Notes under the pieces: model-generated | Told to the model about the DNA's origin: nothing | Databases searched by the model: none | The model's input: only the letters and a program-made list of their open reading frames with translations | Shown: one piece after another, positions 33,074-43,799 of the stretch | Position numbering within the stretch: the first letter of the stretch is position 1 | Layout: the number at the start of each line of letters is the position of its first letter | Made by a program: the position numbers and the translations under genes | Source of the DNA: Quillaja saponaria | Lineage: Eukaryota; Streptophyta; Magnoliopsida; Fabales; Quillajaceae | Length of the DNA: 64,000 bases | NCBI GenBank assembly: GCA_029379385.1 | Contig: CM055617.1 | Location: forward strand, 12,991,532-13,055,531 | Direction of reading: 5' to 3'

Positions 33074-33657
33074 GGGTGAGTTTGGGATAAATCCAAACGA
33101 GAGTTCAATTCAATTCAATTTAAATTATTTCTCAATGTTTGGAACAAATCATATAAGTGATAGAATTCAAATAAATTATATTGCTTGGAATATTATTATA
33201 ACTAATAAAATTCATTTCATTTTAATACTTTTACAAAATTACCCTTGTATTAGTCAAAATTTTAAAAAAATTCCTACAAAAGCAACTTAAATCATTGGTA
33301 CAAGTCTAATATATTGTATGGAGGGAAGAGAAATGAAGGGAAGAGAAATGAGGGGAAGGGAAGGGGAAAGAAAGAAGAGAAGAGATGAGAAATGGGGTAG
33401 AGAGGGATTGTGGTTTTTGAGATGTGGATATGAGAAGTAAAAAATAAATGATATATATGTATTTTTAATCTAATTGAATTGAATTTTTAACAAATCATAT
33501 CAATTTTGATGATAATTCAAAATGAAAAAAATGTTATAAAAGTATGATTTAGAATGAATTGAATTCTCGTGAAAGATAGATACCAAACACAATATTTTAA
33601 TTAAAGTTCATTTAGAATGAATTGAATTTCACCATTTTTGTGGTTCCAAACTCACTC
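33074..33657. mobile_element. PIF/Harbinger (Tourist)-like MITE, 584 bp, TAA target-site duplication
   Basis: The termini are GGGTGAGTTTGGGA and, reverse-complemented, GAGTGAGTTTGGAA. They are flanked by TAA at 33071-33073 and 33658-33660, the 3-bp duplication typical of PIF/Harbinger. Block B (45100-45190) has an unoccupied site. Inside are AT-rich 'gaattgaatt' motifs and a purine-rich stretch at 33319-33405. There is no ORF. Confidence 0.8.
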
Positions 33658-34510
33658 TAAGACTTTCATCCTCCTGCCTTATAACTTGTTCATCAGCTAC
33701 CTGCAAGCAATGTGTCTAAATTTCAAATTCATAAAACAACATGGAAATATTGTGTTTCTTTAATATTAGAAAAGATCTTTAGGGTGGTTGAGAAGCTTTA
33801 TTCTAGTTGATGGTTTAGTTAAATTGTTGCACAAGTAAGATTTCACCTAATAACTCACTTATGGCCTATGGAACAGAAGGTCTCGTTATATATATATATA
33901 TATATATATGTATAAAGGGATGAATTGAACAAAGGCACGTATATAGAGTAGCTTGAAAGGAACTTACAAAGAAATTGGTATAGGAATATGCCTCCTTTAT
34001 AGAACATAATATGCATATGATAATAAATAAATATATATGAAAATGTGTATGAATTTTGATTGGGTGTTGTTAGGATGATCATAATTAATTATTTGAAACA
34101 ACATTATATGTATTTCAAAAGCATTGGAAACGAGTTATTGAGTAGACAAACAAAAATATGTCTTCTGCGATTGTCCGCAGAGCACTTATACTTTTGCCCT
34201 CTCATCATTTCATTTAATTTCTTGCAAAATTGCTTCTTTGGCTTAGAAATGCTTCTTCCTGCAGTGATTGTACCATATCTGTAGTAACATGGTTGCATGT
34301 AAAATATGGTTAGCTTGGAATACACTAAACTCAAAAGTAAAGTGGTGGTTACTTGCAGGCCACTCAAAATTAAAGTTATAATTGCCAACTGATCTAGATG
34401 ACTGCATTTTTCATGTATTAGGAAGAACTTCTATTTGTTTTCCTTTTATTCTTTCTTTTCATTTTTGAACGATGGTGTAATTTCTTGTCATGAATTTTGA
34501 ATTTCACTAG

Positions 34511-34615
34511 AACTGTATTGGTTTGGGTCTTACTGTTGGAGTTGTTGCCGCTATTCTTTCTGAGAAAGATCTCGGAGGTTGTTTTCTATTTAGTCTCGCT
34601 CTTAATCACAAACAG
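34511..34615 (+). pseudogene. Captured exon of ALG6-type dolichyl-P-glucose alpha-1,3-glucosyltransferase
   Basis: The 105 nt encode 35 residues, NCIGLGLTVGVVAAILSEKD and then the FLFSLALNHKQ segment. This is the conserved luminal/transmembrane part of ALG6, which adds the first glucose to Man9GlcNAc2-PP-dolichol in the ER. An AG acceptor precedes and a GT donor follows, both in phase 0, so the exon could still be spliced. None of the rest of ALG6 (about 500 aa) is present, so this is a transposed fragment and not the gene. It lies inside duplicated block A, upstream of CACTA-type terminal sequence. Confidence 0.8.
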
Positions 34616-35929
34616 GTTCATTTTATTAGTTGCTGCTCAATAGCTTTATATGTGTAAATTTCTTTCAGGAATAGCTTTATATATGTAAATTTGTGTGCAT
34701 AGCTTCTTCCTTCTTCTTTTTTTTTTTTTTCCAATCAAGCATTCTTGATTTCTTGTGGCTTTCTTTCTATTTTGTCCATCATCGCAAATGTACATGTTGT
34801 TTGTGTATGTATCTGAAAATGAAACAGACATACAGATTATAGACATGCTAACATTAGCTGAGGCACTAGATCATGGAATTAGAAATGAAACAGAAAGAAT
34901 GTTCACATCTATCTGAAAATGTGTTTTTTTTTTTTTTTTTTTGGGGAGAAAGAAACTAAATTAAATAAACCAAGACTGCTCTTTTGAAAGTGATTGTTAC
35001 TCACCCATGCTCAATATAGTGTAAATGTAAGACCAAGATCTGGTAATGGCTTCTATTTGATGATCTAGGTATTGATGATATCAATGAGGCATGACTTTGA
35101 TCAAGCTCTAGTACATTGTGATGTTGAGGAAAAATTTAACATGAAATTCAAAGCCGCCTCCATGTCTCTACTGATGCCCATTTAGGTTGGTCAAGGATGA
35201 ATTAAACTTGTCCTCTGCCTGTTGCTGCAAATGCTTAATTTTATTTTATAATAGTGCTATATTTATGTAATCAGTGAGATGGCATGGCTCTTTAGTGTGT
35301 CTTGTTTTATATATCAAGTTCTGGTCTTGCCTAATCTGCTGAGTAATGTGTTTGACTAATACTAAAAGCACAGTTCTGATAGAAAAGTACATCTAGACTA
35401 TCGAAGAACCTTGCTTGGTTGTGGTTCATGATGAAATTCTGATTTTGTTGTTGTTAGAGTTATCTGGCACTTATACTATCTGGCCTATTTCAGTTTCTAA
35501 TACTCAATGCAAGTTGTAATATAAATTAATTATATACTCAATTGACCTTGTTATATTAATTAGTTATTGTATTTCAACAAGAGCATATGAGGGCCTCTTC
35601 TAGCAGTGGACAGTCATTATGAAGTTGATTCGGGACGAAAAGATGTCAAAATTGATCAAGAGCACGATGAGGATTTTAACAGATTTTTTAGCTAGTAGTT
35701 TTTACTTTTACGATATGATATATTAATTGATCAATATTATATATATTCTATTTAATTATATTCTATTGTGTTGATTATTTACCTTATTAATTATATGACA
35801 GTTTTATTTTAATATTTTAATTTGATATTTTTTATTTTCGGTACTAGTTTATAAATTAATAATTATAAAGCTGGTTTTTATTAAAATTATAAAAGAAAAA
35901 ATGTGTTGAAAACAATATTTGGATTATTA

Positions 35930-36184
35930 TTGACCAACTAAGGGATGGCCAGTAAAAACAAACAACGTGCCATAATTTTGTAATTACCAACCAACCCATA
36001 AGTTGGTAGGTAATTACTTACCAACCTCATCTATTTGCCCAAAAAATAACTCACCAATCAACTTTACCAACAAGGTCGGTAATTACCAACTAAGTGTCTA
36101 GTTGGTGGGTAATAGTCACTAAGTTTTTTCTATCACCCTTTACTAATCAATAGTTGATCGATAATGAGTAGTTTTCTTATAGTG
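35930..36184. mobile_element. CACTA-type transposon terminus with subterminal repeats
   Basis: The right end read inward is CACTATAAGAAAACTACTC, a classic plant CACTA (En/Spm) terminal inverted repeat. It is preceded by many short direct and inverted copies of ACCAAC, GTTGGT and GGTAATTACC between 35930 and 36115, as expected of subterminal transposase-binding repeats. The opposite terminus was not found in the window. Block B retains the subterminal repeats at about 47570-47765 but has lost the terminus. Confidence 0.75.
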
Positions 36185-36612
36185 GAGGACCATTTGATTT
36201 GATGATAACAAACACTGAAGAGTGAAGGAAAAAGAGAAGAGCTCAAGAGGTGTCCAGAGAATTTTTTTTTTATTTTTTTAAAAAAAAACACTTTTAAATG
36301 TCAAAATTACTTTTTTTTTTGTTCAGATTTTGTGTCTTCCCTTTTAAAATTCTTGGCATGTTTGATTTTTTTATTTTTATTTTTGGAAAATTGTTCCTTT
36401 ATATGAATCTACTACTTATTTTTAATCTCAATATTTAAAGAGTTTTTAAAACCAACCTATGTTGGCTGGGCTTTTGCTTCCAAGATTGGGATGAAGAAAA
36501 TATAGAATGATATAAGATTGTGACAAGTTACAATCAACATTATGAAAGGAAAGAGATCAAAGTATTTGTGTTCTGTTTCCATGCATATTCAATATGTTAC
36601 AAGAAAAAACTA

Positions 36613-38148
36613 TGGCATAGGCCGCAGTGGGGATATCACTTGATATAGGCGTCCTCCGGGACGCCTAGGAAAATGTGCGCCAGAACCTTGGCTAGGCAAA
36701 AGCCGTCTGGTCCAATTCGCTCCTTCGAGGATGGCTCCACCCTTGCCCTCTTTTGCGAGCTGACCAGATTTTGTACGAGGTGGCGTCCTTTGGCGGTCGT
36801 CTGCAGAGATCATTGCCAAGGGAAGCACGCCCTCAGTCACCTCTGTCCAGGACTTTTCCTGAGCCTTTCGAACATAGGACACTTCGCCCTATCTCTGTGG
36901 GAGGCTGAGCTTGAGTTTTGACCTTTTGGGCGCTCTCATACCCTCTTTCATCGGCCTTTTTCCATTGTTTAAAGCCTAAGCAGCTCTCTCTTTGACCTTA
37001 AGACGATGCCTGGTCAGCTGCTCCTGACTTCGGCGGCCTCCTGTTCATGTGTTAGACCCATATCTGCAAAGCAAGAAATCAGTCGATCAGTAACAATAAA
37101 GGACCAATCAATAATAGCATTAATAATATGACGTTGTGCGTTGCGAACCAAAATCCAACACGGATAAACCCGTCCTTGCCAGGATTAGACCATAAGTAAA
37201 AAATGTTGTGTCCAGAAACCCGCCTGTCTGAAACTTCAGGTACGCAAGGATTTTATAGTATTTCTTCCGCTGCACTCGATTCATATTAGGAGGTTTTGTA
37301 AGCTTCCATGTTCGTAAAACCCCCCACTGGTGCAGCAAACCTGTGGGGTGAGGAGCCTCAACGAAGAAGTACCAAGGTTTCCACTCTTTGTTATTGTCGG
37401 GATGTCCTCGGTACAAGTCAAACCTGGCAGAAAAGTATATCCACCCCCCCCCCCCCCCCCCGACTTGTTCTTGATTTGATGAAGATTTATGAACACAGTC
37501 AAAGACAGGCGAATCTGCAAGGTGTGATAGACGCCAACGAATGTTATCAGAAATCGCCATCCGTTAGGAGTAAACTGAGCTGGACAGATACCGAGTTCGT
37601 TCAACATTTTAACAATAAAAGGGCGGAAAGGATAGCGAACCTTCGGCCTTCAGGTAATCCTCATAGAAGCAAAAGGTGTTCGGGCAAGAGTGATGCGGAC
37701 GATCTCTGTAAGGACTGACCTTGTAAATTTTGGCCCCCACTGGTTCAAAGTACCACCTGCGCACGAGCTCCAACCTTTGGTCACTCATAACATTCTCAAT
37801 GGCGTCCACAGCGGTGACGTTAGTTTGAGGCCAGAAGGTCGCCGAGTCATCGTCTAATTCTTCATTATTGTCTTGTTCGGGCAAGAAGCTAGCAAGAGTA
37901 GTCTCCTCATCCTCATCCTCGAAACTCCCAAACTCGGTATTTTCTGAGCTGGAAGACGTGGACGGATGATAAGCTAGAGAAAGCGGAAGAACCTTGCCCT
38001 TCCCTGAACGATATCTAGGCTCCTCGCCCACTAGCATTATGGTGCCTTTTGCCGAGTAGTCCCTTGATGTGTCGAAGGGCGGGGCGGATGCAGTACCATC
38101 CTCACTAGACATTTTAACTGAATAAACGAACGGATGAAGAGTTTTCAA
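36613..38148 (-). pseudogene. Broken gag-like gene ('putative gypsy type transposon' domain, PF04195-like)
   Basis: From ATG at 38148 the first frame gives an acidic N-terminal region rich in Ser/Glu/Asp, then FEPVGAKIYKVSP and YEDYLKAE. It shifts frame near 37645 to FIVKMLNELGICPAQFTPNG, then shifts again at a run of 20 C (37441-37460 on the plus strand). It resumes as WIYFSARFDLYRGHP and NNKEWKPWYFFV. This order is the hallmark of the PF04195 family, found in gag-like genes of plant gypsy elements. A further basic region (36610-36882) may be the C-terminal part. At least two frameshifts make it a pseudogene, although the homopolymer could be a sequencing artefact. Confidence 0.75.
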
Positions 38149-38287
38149 GTGTAGAGGCTCGTACCTAGCAAAGAAGGAAGGTGTGCAGAAAGTCTAATCT
38201 TTCGAGTAGTCGGGCTTGTTGGATGCAAATTGATAGAACTTCGCTACAGAAATCTCTTAGTAGGGGCACAAATGTGGGGTTTGTGGA

Positions 38288-38301
38288 GCCTTTTATAAGC
38301 C
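38288..38301 (-). promoter_or_regulatory. TATA box of the gag-like retroelement
   Basis: The minus strand reads GGGCTTATAAAAGGCTCC, about 140 bp upstream of the gag-like ATG at 38148. It fits a pol II promoter inside the 5' LTR or leader. Confidence 0.55.
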
Positions 38302-39199
38302 CCGAAGGCCTGCCTCGCGCTCCGCGCTGCACTCCACGCCTACCACATGGCACTGCCGCAATTTCGTCCAATTACAGTTTAATTCCCGACCCTGGTATCT
38401 GAAAAATTATGATACGACCGAATGGCGTCGAAAGTACGAGAAAGACCCACTTTGATTTGCCCCGGATCTCCACGTGGAGGGCGATGACCTGATCGCCTTG
38501 GACTTCTTATTATTACACAAGCTAGGTAAAGTTCGAACTCGGTGGGCAACCTTAGTGTACGTTATGGTCGTCCTGGGACGTGTTGATCGGGTCCTTTTTT
38601 CATGGGACTAGTGTTAATATAGTATAATGACAACCTAATGGGAGCAGTGCCACGTGGCGGTTGCTTATTCACTTGTATACTTCGAACAGTTTCGGTGGCC
38701 TGTGCACGTACTTATCTACTCTATATATACTTGTCATTCTGCCTGAAGAGAGTAAGATATAACAAAAAAGGTAAAAGTCTAGTTACCTTTCCCCTTATTA
38801 CCGTTTATCCGAGCTTTTCCCCTTTCTGACTTACTTATCAGAGGATCTTGGGAGTTCACTCCGGACTCGGCTCCCATCCTCTATTTTGCAGGGCTCGAGA
38901 ACGCCAAGTCGCCAGCTCGGGCAAGTGGGACACATTAAGGAGACCTACCTCGTCAGGTCTCCAAGCTCGGACAAATCTAACATTAACAATTATTATTAGC
39001 GACCAATATGGTCAGAAAATAATTAGTACCTAATAAATTATGGAGAGTTTAGTTAAAAAATTTATATATATTTTCTTATTTCTAATACTGAATTAAAGTA
39101 CTTCAATATATATTATATATATATATATATATAATAAAACAAATAATTACTTGATAAATCAGTTTTCAAATATAAGAAAAGATAATATTTTTTATTAGA

Positions 39200-39745
39200 T
39201 ATGATAACATGCACTTCATTTTGCCTATTTTGAGCTATCAATTTTTATACTAACTTTTGTGAAGAGTATCAATACCCTTCGCATAATATAGTTGCTGTAC
39301 CGAGAGATGAGAAGTTAAAGATTTGTTCCTCGAACTATTTGATTCACATGAGGTCACAGAAATTATTCGATTTTCTTGAGATCGGTGGGAAATAAGTGCT
39401 CATCCTATTCAACCTGTCATAGGGCAGGGACCAGGACTTGACGTGGTCACGTGATACTGTACTGTAGCACTGTTGGCTTCACTGAGATGAAGAATCTACT
39501 TTGTTACTTGGTTTTTGTATTTTTTATTAAAAATGGCGACTTTACAAAAGTTGGATATATAATATGTACATTTTTTGGATGCTAATCTGTGTTGCCTTTA
39601 ATGTTTCCTTATAATTTCTCTTCAATTTTTTTCTTTCAGCCTTGTGGTTCCAATGAGAAGACAAATTAGAACCAGCATTAGAAGAATGAAACCTTGAAAC
39701 AAATTGCATCCAAGCAGAAGGAAACGAGCACTCTATCCATTGGGG
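39200..39745 (+). repeat. Unit P, copy 4
   Basis: It shares 'caacctgtcat.gggcaggga', 'gtagcactgttggctt.act', 'gttgcctttaatgtttcc' and the 'ccttgaaacaaattgcatcc' block with the copies at 9400, 17440, 24040 and 57270. Confidence 0.7.
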
Positions 39746-40436
39746 TAGTCTTCATGGGTATAGGGACATTAGTAAGCTTTTTATGTAAATTAAGTTGTTT
39801 GTTAAAATGCTGTTTATAAATATAACTATTTAAAAATAATATGTAAAAAACTGAAAAAAAATATTTAAATGAGTTAATATAAAAATATTATTAGATATAA
39901 TTTAAAAAAAAGAAAGAAAGATATTGAGTATTAAAATTATTAAAAAGTCTATTTTAATAATATTATGATTATATTTATTTAAATAAAATAATTATCAAAA
40001 TTACTAAAGAAGTTTATTGAGTATTAAAAATCTATTGACTTAACTAATGTTTTATTCTTTCAAGATTGTCTCAGGTTTTAATTTAGTTATTAAGAATATT
40101 TTCAATCAATTTCATCTTCTAAGATTCTAAATTTTTTAATTAAGTTATATTCTCTCATTCTCATGTTTTATATATAAAAAAATAATTTTACACAATTTAG
40201 TGATAAAATAACTAAAAAGTTTTGTAAAATATAAAAATAACTTATACACATTATTATCTTCATATCAAGTGTGGTTATTTCGTGAATTCATAATATGTAA
40301 AGAAAGAATTGAACTGAATTTAGAAATTTTAAATTTTTGAATATAAAATTGACTAATAATTTTTTTAAAAAGTATTAAATTAAAAACTATTATAATCCTG
40401 AGTAAGATCATCGTATTATAATAGATAAGCCAAAAT
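39746..40436. other. AT-rich intergenic DNA
   Basis: Low-complexity sequence; no gene recognised. Confidence 0.5.
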
Positions 40437-41265
40437 GTATTTGGCCTAAGTGATGGTAACAAACAACAATAATTACAATAAAAAAGACGTACATCAACCT
40501 TATTATGGTAATCAACGTGTTCCGACCAATATGGAAATGTCTTGGCACTGTAGCCAATAATATTAAGAGATCTCAAGTCCGGGGGTGGCTATAACTGGTC
40601 GAGTATATCTCTTTCATGCCGTGAACAATCTATATTGGTATCAGAGCGTCAAAACATATATAAATATTTAAGGTACTTCCTATCTTTCAACTCGGGCTTT
40701 GAAGCATCCTTATAATTCACAACGTATTCTAAGTTCTTAATGGAAAGCAATCCGCCAAGATCTAGAAGTTTTTCCAATTCGCCAATCTGCTTAGCCACTT
40801 TTTTCTTTCTAACAAAAAAGTCACTTAGTACCTGAAGACTATTTAATTTACTCATTCCTTTGGACAAATCTTTTATGCCACTTTCTTCAACCAAGATGTC
40901 TTAAGTTGATTAGATTAGGCATAGTACATGGCAGCCTGGTCAGATTCACATACATTCTTAGCTTCAGTGTTTGTAAATTATATAGATTCAGGCATCTCTT
41001 TGATTTTTTGTGAAAGAGAGGTCCATGTAACATAGATGGACCAGTTCTTCAATCGAATTAGGCAATATTTCAAAATCACCATTGGGCAATGACAATACTC
41101 TTAAGCACTTAAGCTTTGGCAAAACAACATTGGGCATCTTTTCCTGTAAACGCATTTATATGTACTGGCTTTGTGATAGAAGAGTGCGTAAATTCTTAGT
41201 TTTAGAAAAATTAGCAAAGTCTTCCAAGAGATATTTTTGCTTATATGACATATAACATGTCTTTT
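40437..41265 (-). pseudogene. CNL pseudogene, LRR portion (disrupted copy, 3' part)
   Basis: It aligns with 21313-22155 of the intact gene, residues of about 512-793. Recognisable pieces are GIKDLSKGMSKLNSLQVLSD, a KDASKPELKDRKY block and IIGYSAKTFPYW, matching GIKELPKGISELNSLQFLSD and so on in the intact protein. Frameshifts and stops are numerous. The upstream (NB-ARC) part reappears at 44281-44660, beyond a 3-kb retroelement array, and residues of about 240-512 are missing altogether. It is an inactive donor-type paralogue. Confidence 0.88.
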
Positions 41266-41278
41266 AGAAATATTTATT

Positions 41279-41787
41279 TGATAGTTTCTTAATTAGTTTA
41301 TTCTTGGTGAACAAGAAATAATTAATTAGAAGGTGATGGGATTTTCTAATTAGATTTACTTTGGTGTGTCAGTAAGTCTAATTAGATGATTGTAGGGTTT
41401 TTATAAAGTAGAAGAAAAAATTTGCTTGTTGGACAAGTTCTATGTATTATAAATATGTAAACTTGTGAGAGTTGTAGATATGAGAAAGAGAGAAATATAA
41501 TATTTGTGGGAGCCTTCTTAGGGGTAGGAATGCAAGAGAAATTAGTAAAAATGTTGCTTGAGGAGTGAGAATACTATGTATAGAGTGTACTCTTCCTATG
41601 TAATATTTCTTAGAATATTAGTGAATTCTTTTCTATTCTGTGAATGTAAGCAAGGGCCTGAACTACGTTATTTCTTGTGTTGATGTTTATTTCTCTTCTC
41701 TTCTACTTATATTTGTGATTGTTGTCATTTGCTATTTTTACTATAGCTTATTGAAGATTGAAGGGGAATTTAGTATAATTCCCAACA
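41279..41787 (+). repeat. LTR1 of the copia-type array
   Basis: TG..CA ends with the primer-binding-site-like motif directly downstream at 41788-41806. It is nearly identical to LTR2. Confidence 0.75.
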
Positions 41788-41997
41788 AGTGATATAAGAG
41801 CCTGGACCAATTGGTATGTGGATGACCTAAGTGAATTTTAGTGAAGGTAGAGCTATTGTAAAAATACAAAGGTGTTGAATAAAGAAAAATGGTTGAGATG
41901 ATTGAGATTGTGTAGAAGGAAGACAGAGAAGAAAAAACAAGCTGCATTTTGCATTAAGATTTGTTGTAGATGGAGTTGTAGTTTTTTTCGGAAACCT

Positions 41998-42340
41998 AAC
42001 CCATTAATGAGACGATGTAGAAAGGGCTCATCAATGGTGATATGTGAGATGGAGTTGTTTGCAGAAACCTAACCCATTGATGAGACGACATGGAAAGGGC
42101 TCATCAATGGTGATAGGTGAGATAGGGAGTTATAGTGTTTGAAAAAACCTCACCCAGTGATGAGACAATATGGAAATGGCTCATCAATGGTGATAGGCTA
42201 GATAAATTTGCAATCCAGTGATGAGACGATGTGAAAATGACTCATCAATGGTGATAGGTGAGATGAAGTTATTGTTTTGGCAGAAATCTAATCTAGAGAT
42301 GAGATGACGTGGAAATGGCTCATCAACGGTTATAGGTGAG
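41998..42340. repeat. Minisatellite in internal region 1 (about 73-80 bp x 5)
   Basis: Units begin near 41998, 42071, 42151, 42213 and 42289 and share 'gatgaga.ga..t..aaa.gg' and 'ctcatcaatggtgataggtg'. The same array recurs at about 43265-43600 in internal region 2 with one shortened unit. Confidence 0.75.
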
Positions 42341-42557
42341 AGCAGATGGCCATATACATATGCATTATTGTTGCGGAATATCATGGTTTGTTCACTAAGA
42401 GAGACTTTTGATGGAGTGATGACTCTCGATAAGTGAGGCTCATGTAAAGTTTTGATAATTCTGCTATTGATGGTAAAATGATGCATTGTATGGGTATTGA
42501 AGATTGTTTAGAAGGATTTGAGTCAAAGATGAAAATTGTAGAAATTTTGACCAAAAT

Positions 42558-43056
42558 CTTTAGTTTTCTAATTAGTTTATTCTTGATGGGTAAATAAGTT
42601 TAATTGATGGGATTTCTTAATTAAATTTACCTGGTGGATAAGTAAGTCTAATTAGATGATTGTAGGGTTTTGATAAAGTAGAAGAAAAAATTTGCTTGTT
42701 GGACAAGTTCTATGTAGTATAAATATGTAAACTTGTGAGAGTTGTAGATATGAGAAAGAGAGAAATATAATATTTGTGGGAGCCTTCTTAGGGGTAGGAA
42801 TGCAAGAGAAATTAGTAAAAATGTTGCTTGAGGAGGAGAATACTATGTGTAGAGTGTACTCTTCCTATGTAATATTTCTTAGAATATTAGTGAATTCTTT
42901 TCTCATCTGTGAATGTAAGCAAGGGCCTGAACCACGTTATTTCTTGTGTTGATGTTTATTTCTCTTCTCTTCTACTTATATTTGTGATTATTGTCATTTG
43001 CTATTTTTACTATAACTTATTGAAGATTGAAGGGGAATTTAGTATAATTCCCAACA
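42558..43056 (+). repeat. LTR2 of the copia-type array
   Basis: Near-identical to LTR1 and again followed by the primer-binding-site-like motif. Confidence 0.75.
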
Positions 43057-43799
43057 AGTGATATAAGAGCTTGGACCAATTGGTATGTGGATGACCTAAG
43101 TGAATTTTAGTGAAGGTAGAGCTATTGTAAAAATACAAAGGTGTTGAATAAAGAAAAATGGTTGAGATGATTGAGATTGTGTAAAAGGAAGACAAAGAAG
43201 AAAAAACAAGCTGTATTTTGCATTAAGATTTGTTGTACATGGAGTTGTAGTTTTTTTTCAGAAACCTAACCCATTAATGAGACGATGTAGAAAAGGCTCA
43301 TCAATGATGATATGTGAGATGGAGTTGTTTGCAGAAACCTAACCCATTGATGAGGTGACATGGAAAGGGCTCATCAATGGTGATAGGTGAGATAGGGAGT
43401 TATAGTGTTTGAAAAAACCTCACCCAGTGATGAGACAATGGCTAAATAAATTTGCAATCCAGTGATGAGACGACGTGAAAATGACTCATCAATGATGATA
43501 GGTGAGATGAAGTTGTTGTTTTGGCATAAATCTAATCTAGAGATGAGATGACGTGGAAATGGCTCATCAACGGTTATAGGTGAGAGCAGATGGCCATATA
43601 CATATGCATTATTGTTGCGGAATATCATGGTTTGTTCACTAAGAGAGACTTTTGATGGAGTGATGACTCTCGATAAGTGAGGCTCATGTAAAGTTTTGAT
43701 AATTCTGCTATTGATGGTAAATGATGCATTGTATGGGTATTGAAGATTGTTTAGAAGGATTTGAGTTAAAGATGAAAATTGTAGAAATTTTGACCAAAA

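Larger units (their letters stand above)
32626..36612 (+). repeat. Duplicated block A (paralogue of block B at about 44660-48190)
   Basis: It aligns collinearly with block B over nearly 4 kb, starting 'gaagaaatctagatggacat' and ending 'atattcaatatgttacaaga'. A alone holds the MITE at 33074-33657, and A alone keeps a CACTA terminus at 36184. B alone has an 83-bp tandem duplication and about 80 bp of extra sequence near 45510. A is interrupted at 36612 by a GC-rich retroelement, whereas B continues. It contains an ALG6 exon. Confidence 0.9.
36613..38982 (-). mobile_element. GC-rich gypsy-type retroelement fragment (promoter region plus gag-like gene), minus strand
   Basis: Composition shifts abruptly from about 30% to clearly higher GC at 36613, exactly where block A stops matching block B, and returns at 38983. 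The right end, on the minus strand, starts TGTTAGATTTGTCCGAGC. A TATA box (GCTTATAAAAGGC, minus, about 38288-38300) precedes the gag-like ORF. No pol and no second LTR are visible, so the element is truncated or non-autonomous (LARD-like). Confidence 0.65.

Noticed and set aside
34060..34388. Open frames on both strands in block A near the ALG6 exon
   Set aside because: They overlap each other on opposite strands and are not conserved as frames in block B.
37308..37718. 136-codon plus-strand frame crossing the poly-C tract
   Set aside because: It is antisense to the PF04195-like gag domain, which has clear conserved motifs on the minus strand.
42184..42486. 100-codon minus-strand frame with repeated PITVDEPF/PITIDESF-type segments
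   Set aside because: The repeats are the translation of the minisatellite inside the copia-type element; the same array recurs at 43374-43628 and is not a real repeat protein.
41998..43600. Regularly spaced repeats suggestive of a CRISPR-like array
   Set aside because: Units of 73-80 bp are degenerate throughout with no unique spacers, and the context is a plant retroelement.
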